From assembly GCA_014896485.1 (NCBI GenBank), contig JADBKH010000026.1, forward strand, positions 1-46,825: a DNA stretch of 46,825 nucleotides, given 5' to 3'. Of this stretch, positions 16,763-25,630 are shown piece after piece (position 1 is the first letter of the stretch; every line of letters starts with the position of its first letter). The notes beneath the pieces were generated by a model that was not told where the DNA came from, did no database searches, and worked only from the letters and a program-made list of their open reading frames with translations. The DNA comes from Bacillota bacterium (lineage in GTDB: Bacteria; Bacillota; Bacilli; Bu12). The translations under genes and the position numbers were made by a program.

Positions 16763-18051
16763 CGCAATCCTCCCCGGGTGAGATGCGCCTCGTAAAAATT
16801 GGCGCTGCCTGCCACACTCATTGAAGCGATCGCCGAGATCTCCAGGCAAAGAACCGCAGCTGCGACCAGTTGCGCAAACTGTTGCGCCTTCCCAGCTCCG
16901 GCGCAGTCCATCAAGCGCAGGTAGGCACGGGCATAGGGTAGCGTCGTGCCCCCTCCGATGGTGCCGACTTCTATTGAGGGCATGCGCACCCCGAAATGTA
17001 CCGAACCGTCGGGGAGATTCCGTGAAGTCGTCTGGCACATTGAACTGGTTCCCACCATGCCGAGATCTTGGCCAGTCGCAGCGTAGATGGCTGCTACAGC
17101 CGTCGCTGGCGTAAAGGCAGAAGAGACCATGCCGCTGGAAATCGCCCCTTGCAGACCGACATGGGCAACGCGATCCAACTGTTGCGGCGTAATGTGCAGG
17201 ACCCGGGAGAGCACATTGGGAGTCAGTGTTGCTTCTGCTTCTGCAACTTTGCCGTGGCCCCCCTCGATAAAGTAAAGGTAGCTGACCTTCTTGTCGCCCC
17301 CCATGTTCATCTCCAGGTACCACTCTTCAGGTTCTATGCCGGTCTGTGAGCGAAAGCGTGGTACCACAAACCCTTCGTTAAGGACATAGGCATTGCGTGT
17401 CGCAAGATTGGCGCCGACGGCATCTCCCGTGGAAAACTGATAGAGCAGATGGCAGGTATCCCCCAACACGAAAGGGCGAACGGCCAAAAGTTCGGCATGG
17501 CGTGAAATGGGAGCTACACCATTGGGCCGCTGCTTTTGCCAAGAAGGCGGAGGATCTTGCAGCCAATCGTGCATCTCCTGCTCATGTGCTTGCACCCACC
17601 GGGCCAAAGCAACTGCTTCTTGGGTACTGTGCAGCAAAAAAGCCGAGTCACGGGTAATGCGATCGTCGAGCAGAAACGTACGAATTCCCCCAGAAAGGGA
17701 GGTTGCAATGATCCCACGTTGCATCGACGCAGCCAATCCACCTTCCGTCTCTGCCAGCGGCAGGTAGAAGGCCCCCTCCTGGCGGCCGCTCTCTCTCAAG
17801 TGACGATCTTCGAAGGCGTACGTCCCATATTGTACCTGCATCGGTCCGCAGACGGCGACCGGCCAAACCATGCTGCCCGTCTGGGCTTCCAGTGCATTGG
17901 CGTACGTAGCGTCGCCGCCAGGGCCGGGTGTTTCAAAGATAAAATCGTCCTCTGCCGACCAATGTGGCAGGGCGCGGAGGATATCGCGACGTTGTGCAAT
18001 CTGTTCCGGCTTGTTCTTGCGTGGCCAACGTAGTGGATTTCCCTCGGTCAT
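16759..18051 (-). CDS. Hydroxymethylglutaryl-CoA reductase family protein
   Basis: NADPH-type reductase fold that converts HMG-CoA to mevalonate (or the reverse). All four catalytic residues of the class I enzyme can be placed: E103 (AETEGGL), K254 (GGDKKVSY), D329 (ATGQDLG) and H423 (YEAHLTRGG). The nucleotide-binding TGDAVGANLA corresponds to GDAMGMNM in the classical enzymes, and SIEVGTIGGGT is conserved. At 430 residues it has no membrane domain. It diverges from textbook HMGR in the DKKVSYLYFIEGGHG stretch. It lies 41 nt downstream of the heparinase-like gene in the same direction, with GGGGAC before the ATG. No other mevalonate-pathway gene is in the window, so pathway role is open. Confidence 0.87.
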   Translation of the reverse strand: MTEGNPLRWPRKNKPEQIAQRRDILRALPHWSAEDDFIFETPGPGGDATYANALEAQTGSMVWPVAVCGPMQVQYGTYAFEDRHLRESGRQEGAFYLPLAETEGGLAASMQRGIIATSLSGGIRTFLLDDRITRDSAFLLHSTQEAVALARWVQAHEQEMHDWLQDPPPSWQKQRPNGVAPISRHAELLAVRPFVLGDTCHLLYQFSTGDAVGANLATRNAYVLNEGFVVPRFRSQTGIEPEEWYLEMNMGGDKKVSYLYFIEGGHGKVAEAEATLTPNVLSRVLHITPQQLDRVAHVGLQGAISSGMVSSAFTPATAVAAIYAATGQDLGMVGTSSMCQTTSRNLPDGSVHFGVRMPSIEVGTIGGGTTLPYARAYLRLMDCAGAGKAQQFAQLVAAAVLCLEISAIASMSVAGSANFYEAHLTRGGLR

Positions 18052-18092
18052 CGTTGTCCCCGTTCTACATCTTTTTCAGTGATATTGTCTCA

Positions 18093-19925
18093 TTATACGG
18101 TCGCAGCGCGCTCTATCTCTACCTCGACCAACGGCGTTTCATCAGGGTGGAAGGTAAATTGCAGCGCGACTTTCTCCCAACGTGTGGTGGCCTGTAGATA
18201 CTGGGAGTGAAACCCTGCATTCCAAGAAAAAAGAGGACTCTCTGCCTCCGTGGGCAGGGGTAGCAACAGCGTCAGCATGTCGACAGTCGTGCCTCGGGTG
18301 GACACCTGCGCAGTAGGCAGTGGGCGTGGAGCCGAAGCGCCTGCAGGAAGATACCAGCCCTGAATACGGGGCTCTGTCAGACCGCTGACGACATTGCGTT
18401 CCAGGTTGCCCGCGGTCCGACTGTAAAGATACATCCCCGGCTCTCCAAAGAAACGCAACGCCTCGCCCGCCAGTTGTACTTTTTTGGATCGCACGTGAAA
18501 CAGCAATGTATAACGATGTTCTGCACCATCTTCCGGCAGAAAACGGTCCCATATCAACAGGTGAAAGACCGGCCACTGTACAAGGACCACAGTTCGGCGA
18601 TGTTCGACTTTTGCCGTTCCGGCCACGTCAAAACCACCGCGATAGCTGGCACTGACGGCGGACCACCCCGCTTGTTGCCAGATTTCCGAGAGCGCCTCTG
18701 CGGAACGATAGCCATACCGCTGCCCTGCACCGTCGACGAGCGCAGCATTGTGCGCAACCGTATGTGGAAAGTAATTGGCCCATTTGCCTTCCGCCAAGTC
18801 AGAAGGGCCGCCTTCGACCAAAAGCGGCGCACCATAGGCATGGAGCAATACATTGAGCCCATCGGCGTGCTGCTCGAGCAAGATGCGGGGCGAAGCGTCA
18901 AAAAAGAAGTAGGGAGCATAGGGAGAAGATCCTCCCTTGTAGGCCGCAACCCCGGCCCGTTGAAAAACAGCAAAACGATTCTGGGAAGAGTCAGAAGGTA
19001 ATGGAAGCCCAGCTACGCGGCATGCCTCCGAGACCCGCTCCTTCAGAAGCGCGAAGTGCAGAGAAGGGGACTCACCGACAGGAGGCAAGTATCCTTGAGG
19101 ATCGGCGATCGCGTCCAAAAAACGATAGAGCACCCCGATCAGCTCCTCCCATTGCGGATGAGCCTCTTTTCCGTTGAGGCGTTCGGAGACGGCCAGTGAA
19201 GCGTAGAGGGCAAAGACGAGCAAAGCAACCGTCGGCAATTGCGCCGTCGGTTCGCCCCCTTCAGCAAACTGAACTTTCGCTTGGTCGAGCAGCGAAGCTC
19301 CCTTTTCTCGCCATTGTGCCGCTTCTCTCAGCTCAAAAAAAAGGGAGCCGGTCGTATACAACGCTGCCCCTTCCATGGCTGCCTCGACCGCTTCGAGCAA
19401 TCCCGACGCAATCGCGGCAGCAGAGCGGTCCAGATCTGCTTCGATCGTCAAAGCACTGCGTTCTATGATCGCCAGCAGATTCACCGTCACTTCGGCAGGG
19501 ACAGCACCCGAAGCGCAAAATGCATCGAAGCTCGCTGGCAAAGCACCCAAAAGCTGGCTGGCCAACCGCTGCATCTGAGTCGCATCGGCCTCAAAGGCAC
19601 CCTGCTCCCCTGCATGGGTGCGCTGCATCTCGTGCAGCAGCTGGGCAAAACGCGCTGTTGCCACCGGATCGCGCCGTTGCCGATATTGTTCGGCCAGCTC
19701 CCACAGACCCGCCTCTTGCAGGCCATTGGCATGTTGCTCTTCCCCTTGTGCCACCGAGACCAGGGCCCGATAGCTCCATTGGGAGAAGAAGACCGGCTGC
19801 TTGCGTTGGGCGTAATAGGATGCCACGGCTTCTGTCCTGGCATCCTCGTCGGCTTGGGAAAGCTGTGCCAAGCGTACGCCCAAAGCTTCCTGCGGATCGA
19901 AGTTCGGCAGGTAAACGCGGTCCAT
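18093..19925 (-). CDS. Heparinase II/III-like protein
   Basis: A 610-residue protein with an all-alpha N-terminal half (to about 320, alpha/alpha-toroid type) and a beta-sandwich C-terminal half of the heparinase II/III family. The family core GLNVLLHAYGAPLLVEGG and FPHTVAHNAALVDGAGQ is clear, including the histidines expected in the active site. Family members cleave uronate-containing polysaccharides by beta-elimination. No signal peptide is visible, so the enzyme appears cytoplasmic, unlike most secreted lyases. The ATG at 19925 has AGGGG seven bases upstream; an ATG eight codons earlier has none. It precedes HMG-CoA reductase in an apparent two-gene operon. Substrate is unknown; it may act on imported or endogenous glycan. 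Confidence 0.83.
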   Translation of the reverse strand: MDRVYLPNFDPQEALGVRLAQLSQADEDARTEAVASYYAQRKQPVFFSQWSYRALVSVAQGEEQHANGLQEAGLWELAEQYRQRRDPVATARFAQLLHEMQRTHAGEQGAFEADATQMQRLASQLLGALPASFDAFCASGAVPAEVTVNLLAIIERSALTIEADLDRSAAAIASGLLEAVEAAMEGAALYTTGSLFFELREAAQWREKGASLLDQAKVQFAEGGEPTAQLPTVALLVFALYASLAVSERLNGKEAHPQWEELIGVLYRFLDAIADPQGYLPPVGESPSLHFALLKERVSEACRVAGLPLPSDSSQNRFAVFQRAGVAAYKGGSSPYAPYFFFDASPRILLEQHADGLNVLLHAYGAPLLVEGGPSDLAEGKWANYFPHTVAHNAALVDGAGQRYGYRSAEALSEIWQQAGWSAVSASYRGGFDVAGTAKVEHRRTVVLVQWPVFHLLIWDRFLPEDGAEHRYTLLFHVRSKKVQLAGEALRFFGEPGMYLYSRTAGNLERNVVSGLTEPRIQGWYLPAGASAPRPLPTAQVSTRGTTVDMLTLLLPLPTEAESPLFSWNAGFHSQYLQATTRWEKVALQFTFHPDETPLVEVEIERAATV

Positions 19926-19991
19926 CGGTTCATCCCCTGATCTAAGCATAGCATCGCTGACCTTTCCCTGCCAGAGCGCTCCAGGAAGTGC

Positions 19992-20021
19992 TTGATCCGT
20001 CCACTACTGCTACGCTATACT
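19992..20021 (+). promoter_or_regulatory. Promoter of the cimA T-box leader
   Basis: A -35 TTGATC (19992-19997) and -10 TATACT (20016-20021, five of six) are separated by 18 nt. Transcription from about 20028 would begin just before stem I of the T-box leader. Confidence 0.65.
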
Positions 20022-20027
20022 GTAGCA

Positions 20028-20301
20028 AAGTTGCACATTGCTGAAAACGTTGAAGAAGTCAGTAGATCGCACAGGCACTCCAGAGAGGCCGGGGTTGGTG
20101 GAACCGGCTGTGTCTGTGGGGTTGAATATCGCTTCTGAGTGCAAGATCGAGGCAGCATTCTGCAAAGTAGGTCTTGCCGGAGCCCCCGTTATCGGTGGTC
20201 GGCCGCAGTGTAAGCTGTCGGCCGATGATGAGCTGGCCAGCAATGGCAAAGCGGGTGGTACCGCGGGTAAGCGCCCGTCCCTCAAGGGATGGGCGCTTTG
20301 T
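20028..20301 (+). promoter_or_regulatory. T-box riboswitch, isoleucine specifier AUC
   Basis: Leader RNA that senses uncharged tRNA. Stem I is recognisable: AGTAGA on its 5' side, inner helix CACAGGCAC/GTGTCTGTG (20070-20078 with 20110-20118) and the AGAGAG...GGTTGGTGGAACC distal part. The specifier loop reads GAA-T-ATC before GCTTCTGAG, giving ATC (Ile) at 20128-20130. The T-box sequence GGGTGGTACCGCG is at 20253-20265, followed by a terminator hairpin. Uncharged tRNA-Ile would pair with the specifier and the T-box bulge and let transcription continue into cimA 28 nt downstream. Confidence 0.93.
20269..20301 (+). terminator. T-box-controlled terminator before cimA
   Basis: AAGCGCCCGTCCCT pairs with AGGGATGGGCGCTT around a 2-nt gap, with one G-U pair, followed by a short T-rich stretch (TTTGTG). 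Part of its 5' arm must be freed for the competing antiterminator with the T-box sequence. Confidence 0.85.
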
Positions 20302-20327
20302 GATCGTAGGGAGCAAAGGAGCGCGAG

Positions 20328-21953
20328 ATGACCCGAATCGAACTTTTTGATACAACATTGCGGGATGGTTGCCAAGGAAGCGGCATCAGTTTTTCCGTTC
20401 GAGACAAGGTACAGGTCGTCAAAATCCTCGATCGATTGGGCATCGATTGGGTGGAGGGCGGATGGCCCGGTGCCAATCCGAAGGATACGGCCTTCTTTGA
20501 AGCCATGCGCACGGAGCCGTTGACCCATGCACAACTGGTCGCTTTCGGAAGTACACGACGTGCCTCTTACCGCGCGGAAGACGATCCTGGCCTCATCCAA
20601 TTGACACAATGTTCGGTTAAGGCATTCTGCATTTTCGGAAAGTCGTGGACGCTACATGTAACACAAGGTCTACGCGTCTCATTGGATCAAAACCTCGCGC
20701 TGATTGCTGACAGCATCGCCTTCTTGAAAAAATACGGAGAGGTCTTCTATGATGCTGAGCATTTCTTTGATGGATATAAGGCCGATCCGGCGTACGCCTT
20801 GCAGACCTTACAAGCTGCAGCAGACAGCGGAGCGCGGACCTTGGTCCTCTGCGACACCAATGGCGGTACGATGCCCTGGGAGATTGAAGCCATCGTCGGT
20901 GAGGTCGCAGCACGATTTCCAACCCTTCCCCTGGGCATCCATGCCCACAACGACAGCGGGCTGGCGGTCGCCAATACCCTTGCAGCCGTACGTGCCGGCG
21001 TCTGCCACGTTCAGGGAACACTCAACGGTTATGGCGAACGAACGGGCAATGCCCAGCTGTCGACAATCATCGCCGATCTCCTGCTGAAAATGAAAGCCGA
21101 ACTCACCTCTCCCATCGATCTCAAAGAGCTCACGGCTGCCTGCCGCAGCATCGCCGAACTGGCCAACCTGCCGCTGCCGGAAAATACGCCCTATGTGGGA
21201 CGCTCTGCATTTGCCCACAAAGGAGGGGTGCATGTTGCTGCCGTCAACGTCGATCCGCATATGTACGAGCATGTCCCACCCGAAGCGGTCGGCAACAGCC
21301 GGCGGGTGCTGGTCTCTGAGCAATCTGGCCGCGCCAATCTGTTGGTCGCAGGAGATCCGGACGCGGCAGACACGGCACAGGCTTCTGCCGCCCTTACCGC
21401 ATTGCTGGGACGCACCCCAACGCGGCAAGAAGCGGCGCAGCTGGTCGAGGAGGTCAAGCGACTGGAGTTCGGTGGCTATAGTTTCGAGGAGGCAGAGGGC
21501 AGTCTGGTGTTGATCGCAACGCGCCTGTTCGGCTTACCGCTGCCTGTCGAGCCTCTTGCCTACCATGTCGCCATCGACGAGCACAGCGACCGACCGGTAT
21601 CAGAAGCGACCGTCCAGATCAAGGTAGGTGGCACTTTGATGCACACGGCTGCCGCCGGCAACGGACCGGTTCATGCGCTTGATCAGGCGCTGCGCAAAGC
21701 ACTCGTCCCCCATTTTCCAGAGCTGGCCCAGGTGCGTTTGCTGGACTATAAAGTGCGCGTTTTAGACGGAGACTCGGGCACACAGGCACAGGTGCGTGTC
21801 ACCATCACTTCGGCGCTTCGGGAAAGACAATGGGGAACGGTCGGGCTTTCGACCAACGTGGTCAACGCCTCCTGGCAAGCGTTGTGGGAAAGTCTCGCCT
21901 ATCCGATCGCCCTGCATCTCGTCGCCCAACAGGAGACACCGGCACTCCTGTAA
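20328..21953 (+). CDS. cimA: (R)-citramalate synthase
   Basis: Condenses pyruvate and acetyl-CoA to citramalate, the first step of the threonine-independent isoleucine route. The 541-residue protein has an HMGL-like TIM barrel (FDTTLRDG at 7-14, metal-binding GIHAHNDSG near 204) and a C-terminal regulatory LeuA-dimer domain from about 400. VEGGWPGANPKD in place of the isopropylmalate synthase EVGFP motif is typical of the long CimA family. The T-box leader with an Ile codon confirms the assignment over homocitrate or isopropylmalate synthase. ATG has GGAGCG upstream. The stop lies 8 nt from the convergent alr stop. Isoleucine would also be expected to inhibit the enzyme through its C-terminal domain. 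Confidence 0.96.
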   Translation: MTRIELFDTTLRDGCQGSGISFSVRDKVQVVKILDRLGIDWVEGGWPGANPKDTAFFEAMRTEPLTHAQLVAFGSTRRASYRAEDDPGLIQLTQCSVKAFCIFGKSWTLHVTQGLRVSLDQNLALIADSIAFLKKYGEVFYDAEHFFDGYKADPAYALQTLQAAADSGARTLVLCDTNGGTMPWEIEAIVGEVAARFPTLPLGIHAHNDSGLAVANTLAAVRAGVCHVQGTLNGYGERTGNAQLSTIIADLLLKMKAELTSPIDLKELTAACRSIAELANLPLPENTPYVGRSAFAHKGGVHVAAVNVDPHMYEHVPPEAVGNSRRVLVSEQSGRANLLVAGDPDAADTAQASAALTALLGRTPTRQEAAQLVEEVKRLEFGGYSFEEAEGSLVLIATRLFGLPLPVEPLAYHVAIDEHSDRPVSEATVQIKVGGTLMHTAAAGNGPVHALDQALRKALVPHFPELAQVRLLDYKVRVLDGDSGTQAQVRVTITSALRERQWGTVGLSTNVVNASWQALWESLAYPIALHLVAQQETPALL

Positions 21954-21961
21954 CGAGGACT

Positions 21962-23089
21962 TTACCCTTCAGGGGCGTGGATATAGGTGCGCGGGATGCG
22001 GACAGAAAGGCCACAGAGGATTTCGTAGGGGATGGTCTGAGCCCACGCAGCCCAATCGTCTGCCGTAATCCGCTCTTCCCCATCTTCTCCCAAGAGGGTA
22101 ACACGATCACCAAGTGCTACCTGTGGCAGATCGGTAACATCGAGCATCAGTTGATCCATGCAGATCCGTCCGATGATCGGGACACGCTGCCCCCGCACCA
22201 GTGCCCACCCGCGGTTGGAAAGCAGGCGTGGCACGCCATCGGCGTAACCGATGGGTAGGGTAGCAACGCGGGTCTTGCGCCTTGCGACAAATGTCCTCCC
22301 GTAACTGACCGAAGATCCAGCTTCGAGCTCTTTGAGGTAGACGATGTGGGTGATCAAAGAGAGCGCGGGCCGGAAGCGCTCCGCCCCCTCCGGACGTGGC
22401 GGATAGCCATACACCGCAATGCCTGGCCGAACCAAATGAAAAGCATACTGGGGATAGCCCTGGACCCCTGCTGAATTGCAGACATGGAGCACAGGTCGCC
22501 AGCCTTGCTGGGCAAGGGCTTGCCGGAACCGTTGAAAGCGCTGCACTTGTTGGTCCGTAAAGGCTGGATCGCGCTCATCTGCCGTGGCCAGGTGGGTATA
22601 AAGGCCTTCAATGCCCATACCGGCTTCCCGAGCACGCTGTGCCAGCGCAACGGCATCGGGGACGGCTCGCGTCCCAAGCCGCCCCATACCCGTGTCCACC
22701 TTTAGGTGCAAATGGGCACAACGGCGCGTCTGTGCTACGGCAGCGGCAACCGCCTCTACCTGCTGTGGATGTAGCAGGGTTAGCGCGATCTCACGTGCCA
22801 CAGCTTCGCCACAATCCCGTGGATCGACAGAACCAAAGACCAACAGAGGTGCGCGGATACCTGCTTCCCTCAGCTCTATCGCTTCTTCCAACGTCGCAAC
22901 AGCCAGCCAAGAAGCCCCGGCAGAAAGTGCGCTCCGCGCCACAGCGGCAGCGCCATGGCCATAGCCGTTGGCTTTGACCACAGCGCACAGCTGGGTGCCC
23001 TTCGGCACCATGGTCCGCAGCACAGCGGTATTCTGCTGGATGGCTGTCAGATCGACAATCGCTTCAGTCGGTCGAAAACGCCTGTTCAT
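21962..23089 (-). CDS. alr: Alanine racemase
   Basis: PLP enzyme that interconverts L- and D-alanine for peptidoglycan. The 375-residue protein carries the PLP lysine K39 in AVVKANGYGHG and the catalytic tyrosine Y263 in SVSYGRTF. The second-domain motif GRICMDQLMLDVT is intact. The ATG at 23089 matches family N-termini (RPTEAIVDL) and has AAGGGG about 10 nt upstream; the frame extends 38 codons further without similarity. Monocistronic as far as visible, and divergent from the aminotransferase gene. Confidence 0.97.
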   Translation of the reverse strand: MNRRFRPTEAIVDLTAIQQNTAVLRTMVPKGTQLCAVVKANGYGHGAAAVARSALSAGASWLAVATLEEAIELREAGIRAPLLVFGSVDPRDCGEAVAREIALTLLHPQQVEAVAAAVAQTRRCAHLHLKVDTGMGRLGTRAVPDAVALAQRAREAGMGIEGLYTHLATADERDPAFTDQQVQRFQRFRQALAQQGWRPVLHVCNSAGVQGYPQYAFHLVRPGIAVYGYPPRPEGAERFRPALSLITHIVYLKELEAGSSVSYGRTFVARRKTRVATLPIGYADGVPRLLSNRGWALVRGQRVPIIGRICMDQLMLDVTDLPQVALGDRVTLLGEDGEERITADDWAAWAQTIPYEILCGLSVRIPRTYIHAPEG

Positions 23090-23174
23090 CGCGCTCGTTC
23101 CCCTTCTGGTATCCTTGGAAAGGTCGTCCACTCTCTTTCCCATCATATCCATGAGACAGCACCTCGTCACGCGT

Positions 23175-23203
23175 TTGACAGAAAGCAGGCAACGCCCTAC
23201 CAT
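23175..23203 (+). promoter_or_regulatory. Promoter of the aminotransferase-arcC-arcA operon
   Basis: Perfect -35 TTGACA (23175-23180), 17-nt spacer and -10 TACCAT (23198-23203, four of six). The first ATG is about 50 nt downstream with AAAGGAGAGGG. I see no clear ArgR or CcpA site beside it. Confidence 0.6.
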
Positions 23204-23254
23204 GAGAAGGATGTATGTAAATGTGTTTTATGAATTCGGAAAGGAGAGGGAGCG

Positions 23255-24595
23255 ATGGGCACCATTGCCATACGGGAGCCACTTCCCGGTCCGCGTGCTC
23301 GGCAAGTACTGGCAGAGCAGGCCGATTTCTTGCCTGCTGCGCTGGCCAGCAGCCTCCCAACCGTCGTTGCTGAAGGACACGGGGCGGTGGTGACCGACGT
23401 AGATGGCAATCGGTTGATCGACCTGTCTGGGGGCTTCGGATGCCTGGCGGTTGGTCACAGTCATCCTCATGTGGTCAAAGCAATCCAACAACAGGCAGAA
23501 CGCTTTTTGCATACCGATTTCAGCGTGCTGCCCTACGCCTCGTATATCGAACTCGCCGATCGCTTGGCAAAGCTCGCCCCAGGTTCATCGCCCAAAAAAG
23601 TTGCGCTGTTTAACAGCGGAGCCGAAGCCATCGAAAATGCGATCAAAATCGCCCGCCAACAGACCGGACGCCCGGCCCTGCTCACCTTTGAAGGCGCCTT
23701 CCATGGCCGGACGATGGGCGCACTCACCTTGACCAGCCAACCTTCCCCCTACAAAGTGGGCTTTGGCCCTTTTCTTCCGGAAGTCTATCGCGTCCCGTTT
23801 CCCAACCCTTACCGAAACCAACCTCCCCAGCAGTTGACGGCCCAGACGCTTGAAACCCTGGAACGAATGTTGCACACCGCTGTCGACCCCCGCACAGTCG
23901 CTGCAGTCGTGGTGGAACCGATTCAGGGAGAAGGTGGCTTTGTCGTTCCGCCATCAGATTTTTTGCCTGCCCTGCGCACCTTTTGTGACGCGCACGGTTT
24001 TCTGCTGATCGTCGATGAGATACAAACCGGCTATGGGCGGACAGGCACCTTTTTCGCTTGCGAGCAGTACGGTGTCGAACCTGATCTGCTCACCATAGGC
24101 AAATCGATTGCCGCAGGCCTGCCTCTCTCTGCAGTCGTCGGCAGATCGACGATCATGGACGGTATCGTGGCGGGCAGTATTGGCGGCACCTATGTCGGCA
24201 ATCCCGTCGCCTGTGCTGCAGCGTTGGCTGTGCTCGACGTCTTTGAATCGGAAAAGCTCGTCGAACGTGCACAGCTTCTTGGCCAAAGGCTTTGGGAACG
24301 CCTCTCGACGTGGCAGCAGAAGTACCCATTGATCGGTGACATCCGTGGCGTCGGCGCCATGCGAGCCTGCGAATTGGTCTTGGATCGCGAGACGCGGCAA
24401 CCGGCTCCCCAACAGACAGCCGCCATCCTCCAAGATGCGGCCCGGCGCGGGGTTATTTTGGCCAAAGCCGGAATCTACGGCAACGTGATCCGCTTTTTGA
24501 TGCCGCTGGTCACCCCTCTAGAAGTCCTGGATGAGGCGCTCGATGTGGTAGAATTTGCCTTTGCAGAGGCTGAAAGCAACCGAGGAAGTAGGTGA
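23255..24595 (+). CDS. Class III aminotransferase (4-aminobutyrate/ornithine type)
   Basis: PLP-dependent omega-aminotransferase of 446 residues. It shows NSGAEAIENAIKIAR (120-134), FHGRTMGALTLT, D254 in IVDEIQTGYGRTG and the PLP lysine K283 in TIGKSIAAGLP. Overall pattern is closest to GabT-type 4-aminobutyrate aminotransferases, but ornithine or acetylornithine are possible amino donors. It leads an operon with carbamate kinase (3 nt gap) and arginine deiminase, so an arginine-derived amine is an attractive substrate (inference). A strong AAAGGAGAGGG site precedes the ATG. Confidence 0.92.
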   Translation: MGTIAIREPLPGPRARQVLAEQADFLPAALASSLPTVVAEGHGAVVTDVDGNRLIDLSGGFGCLAVGHSHPHVVKAIQQQAERFLHTDFSVLPYASYIELADRLAKLAPGSSPKKVALFNSGAEAIENAIKIARQQTGRPALLTFEGAFHGRTMGALTLTSQPSPYKVGFGPFLPEVYRVPFPNPYRNQPPQQLTAQTLETLERMLHTAVDPRTVAAVVVEPIQGEGGFVVPPSDFLPALRTFCDAHGFLLIVDEIQTGYGRTGTFFACEQYGVEPDLLTIGKSIAAGLPLSAVVGRSTIMDGIVAGSIGGTYVGNPVACAAALAVLDVFESEKLVERAQLLGQRLWERLSTWQQKYPLIGDIRGVGAMRACELVLDRETRQPAPQQTAAILQDAARRGVILAKAGIYGNVIRFLMPLVTPLEVLDEALDVVEFAFAEAESNRGSR

Positions 24596-24598
24596 GGC

Positions 24599-25597
24599 AT
24601 GGCTTTCCCACTCACAGAAGCCGTCGCCCAGAAAGATGCGCTGCAGGGCCGGGCGATCACCGTCTTGGCCGTAGGCGGCAACGCCATCGAACGGCCCGGT
24701 ACACAACTCTCTTACGCCACCCAACTGGCGACCGTTCGCACCACGGCCGCACAGCTGGCTCCTTGGCTGGCCAGCGAGGCCCCTGTTGTCGTGGTGCATG
24801 GCAATGGCCCACAGGTCGGACGGCTGTTGGCCCAAAACGAAATCGCCTCAGAAGGGATCCCCGCATTGCCACTCTCTGCAGTGGTAGCAGAGAGCCAAGG
24901 CCTGCTCGGTGCCATGCTCCAACAGGCTTTTCAAGAGGCACTGGCGCAGCAGGGCAGTTCGCGGCCGGTAGCCACCATTCTCACACAAAGCATCGTCGCA
25001 GCCGACGATCCTGCGTTTGAGCGTCCCACCAAGCCCATCGGACCGCTGCTTTCCAGCGAACGGGCCCAGCAAATTCGTCGGGAAGGGGGCGAAGTCGTCA
25101 AAGAGATCGGGGGCGGATGGCGCCGTGTGGTCGCTTCACCACGGCCGCTTCGTTTTTTGGAAGAGGAGCCCATCCGCCAGTTGACAGACAGTGGCGTTGT
25201 CGTCATTGCAGCTGGCGGTGGTGGCATTCCGGTCGTGGCGGAGACGCCATCCCAACTCCGCAGCATTGACGCGGTCATCGACAAGGATTATGCGGCAGGT
25301 AAGCTGGCCGAGCGCATAGGGGCACAGCGATTGATCATCCTGACTGCAGTAGAAGGAGTTGCACTCGATTTTGGGACGCCTGCTCAGCGCTACTTGCGGG
25401 AGTTGACAGTTAGCAATGCCCTCCAACAACTGCACTACGGTCAATTTCCACCAGGTTCAATGGGACCCAAGGTGGAAGCTTGTGTCCAATTCGTACGCTC
25501 AGCGCCGGGCCGTGAAGCGATCATTGGTTCTCTTGAACAGGCTGCTGCTGTCCTGTCGGGCACAGCTGGGACGCGTTTTATCGATGAGCCACGTTAA
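24599..25597 (+). CDS. arcC: Carbamate kinase
   Basis: Transfers phosphate from carbamoyl phosphate to ADP, giving ATP, ammonia and CO2 at the end of the arginine deiminase pathway. The 332-residue protein has AVGGNAI near residue 24, VVVHGNGPQVGRL near 62, AAGGGGIPV near 204 and the IDKDYAAGKLAE segment, all typical of the amino-acid kinase fold in ArcC. The first 18 residues are an unusual extension. It starts 3 nt after the aminotransferase stop and precedes arcA by 33 nt. Confidence 0.95.
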   Translation: MAFPLTEAVAQKDALQGRAITVLAVGGNAIERPGTQLSYATQLATVRTTAAQLAPWLASEAPVVVVHGNGPQVGRLLAQNEIASEGIPALPLSAVVAESQGLLGAMLQQAFQEALAQQGSSRPVATILTQSIVAADDPAFERPTKPIGPLLSSERAQQIRREGGEVVKEIGGGWRRVVASPRPLRFLEEEPIRQLTDSGVVVIAAGGGGIPVVAETPSQLRSIDAVIDKDYAAGKLAERIGAQRLIILTAVEGVALDFGTPAQRYLRELTVSNALQQLHYGQFPPGSMGPKVEACVQFVRSAPGREAIIGSLEQAAAVLSGTAGTRFIDEPR

Positions 25598-25630
25598 ACG
25601 GATCGTCACTTTTCATCAAAGGAGCACCAG

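Noticed and set aside
18092-18097. TATAAT before HMG-CoA reductase
   Set aside because: It overlaps the stop codon of the heparinase-like gene and has no -35 at 16-18 nt; probably chance.
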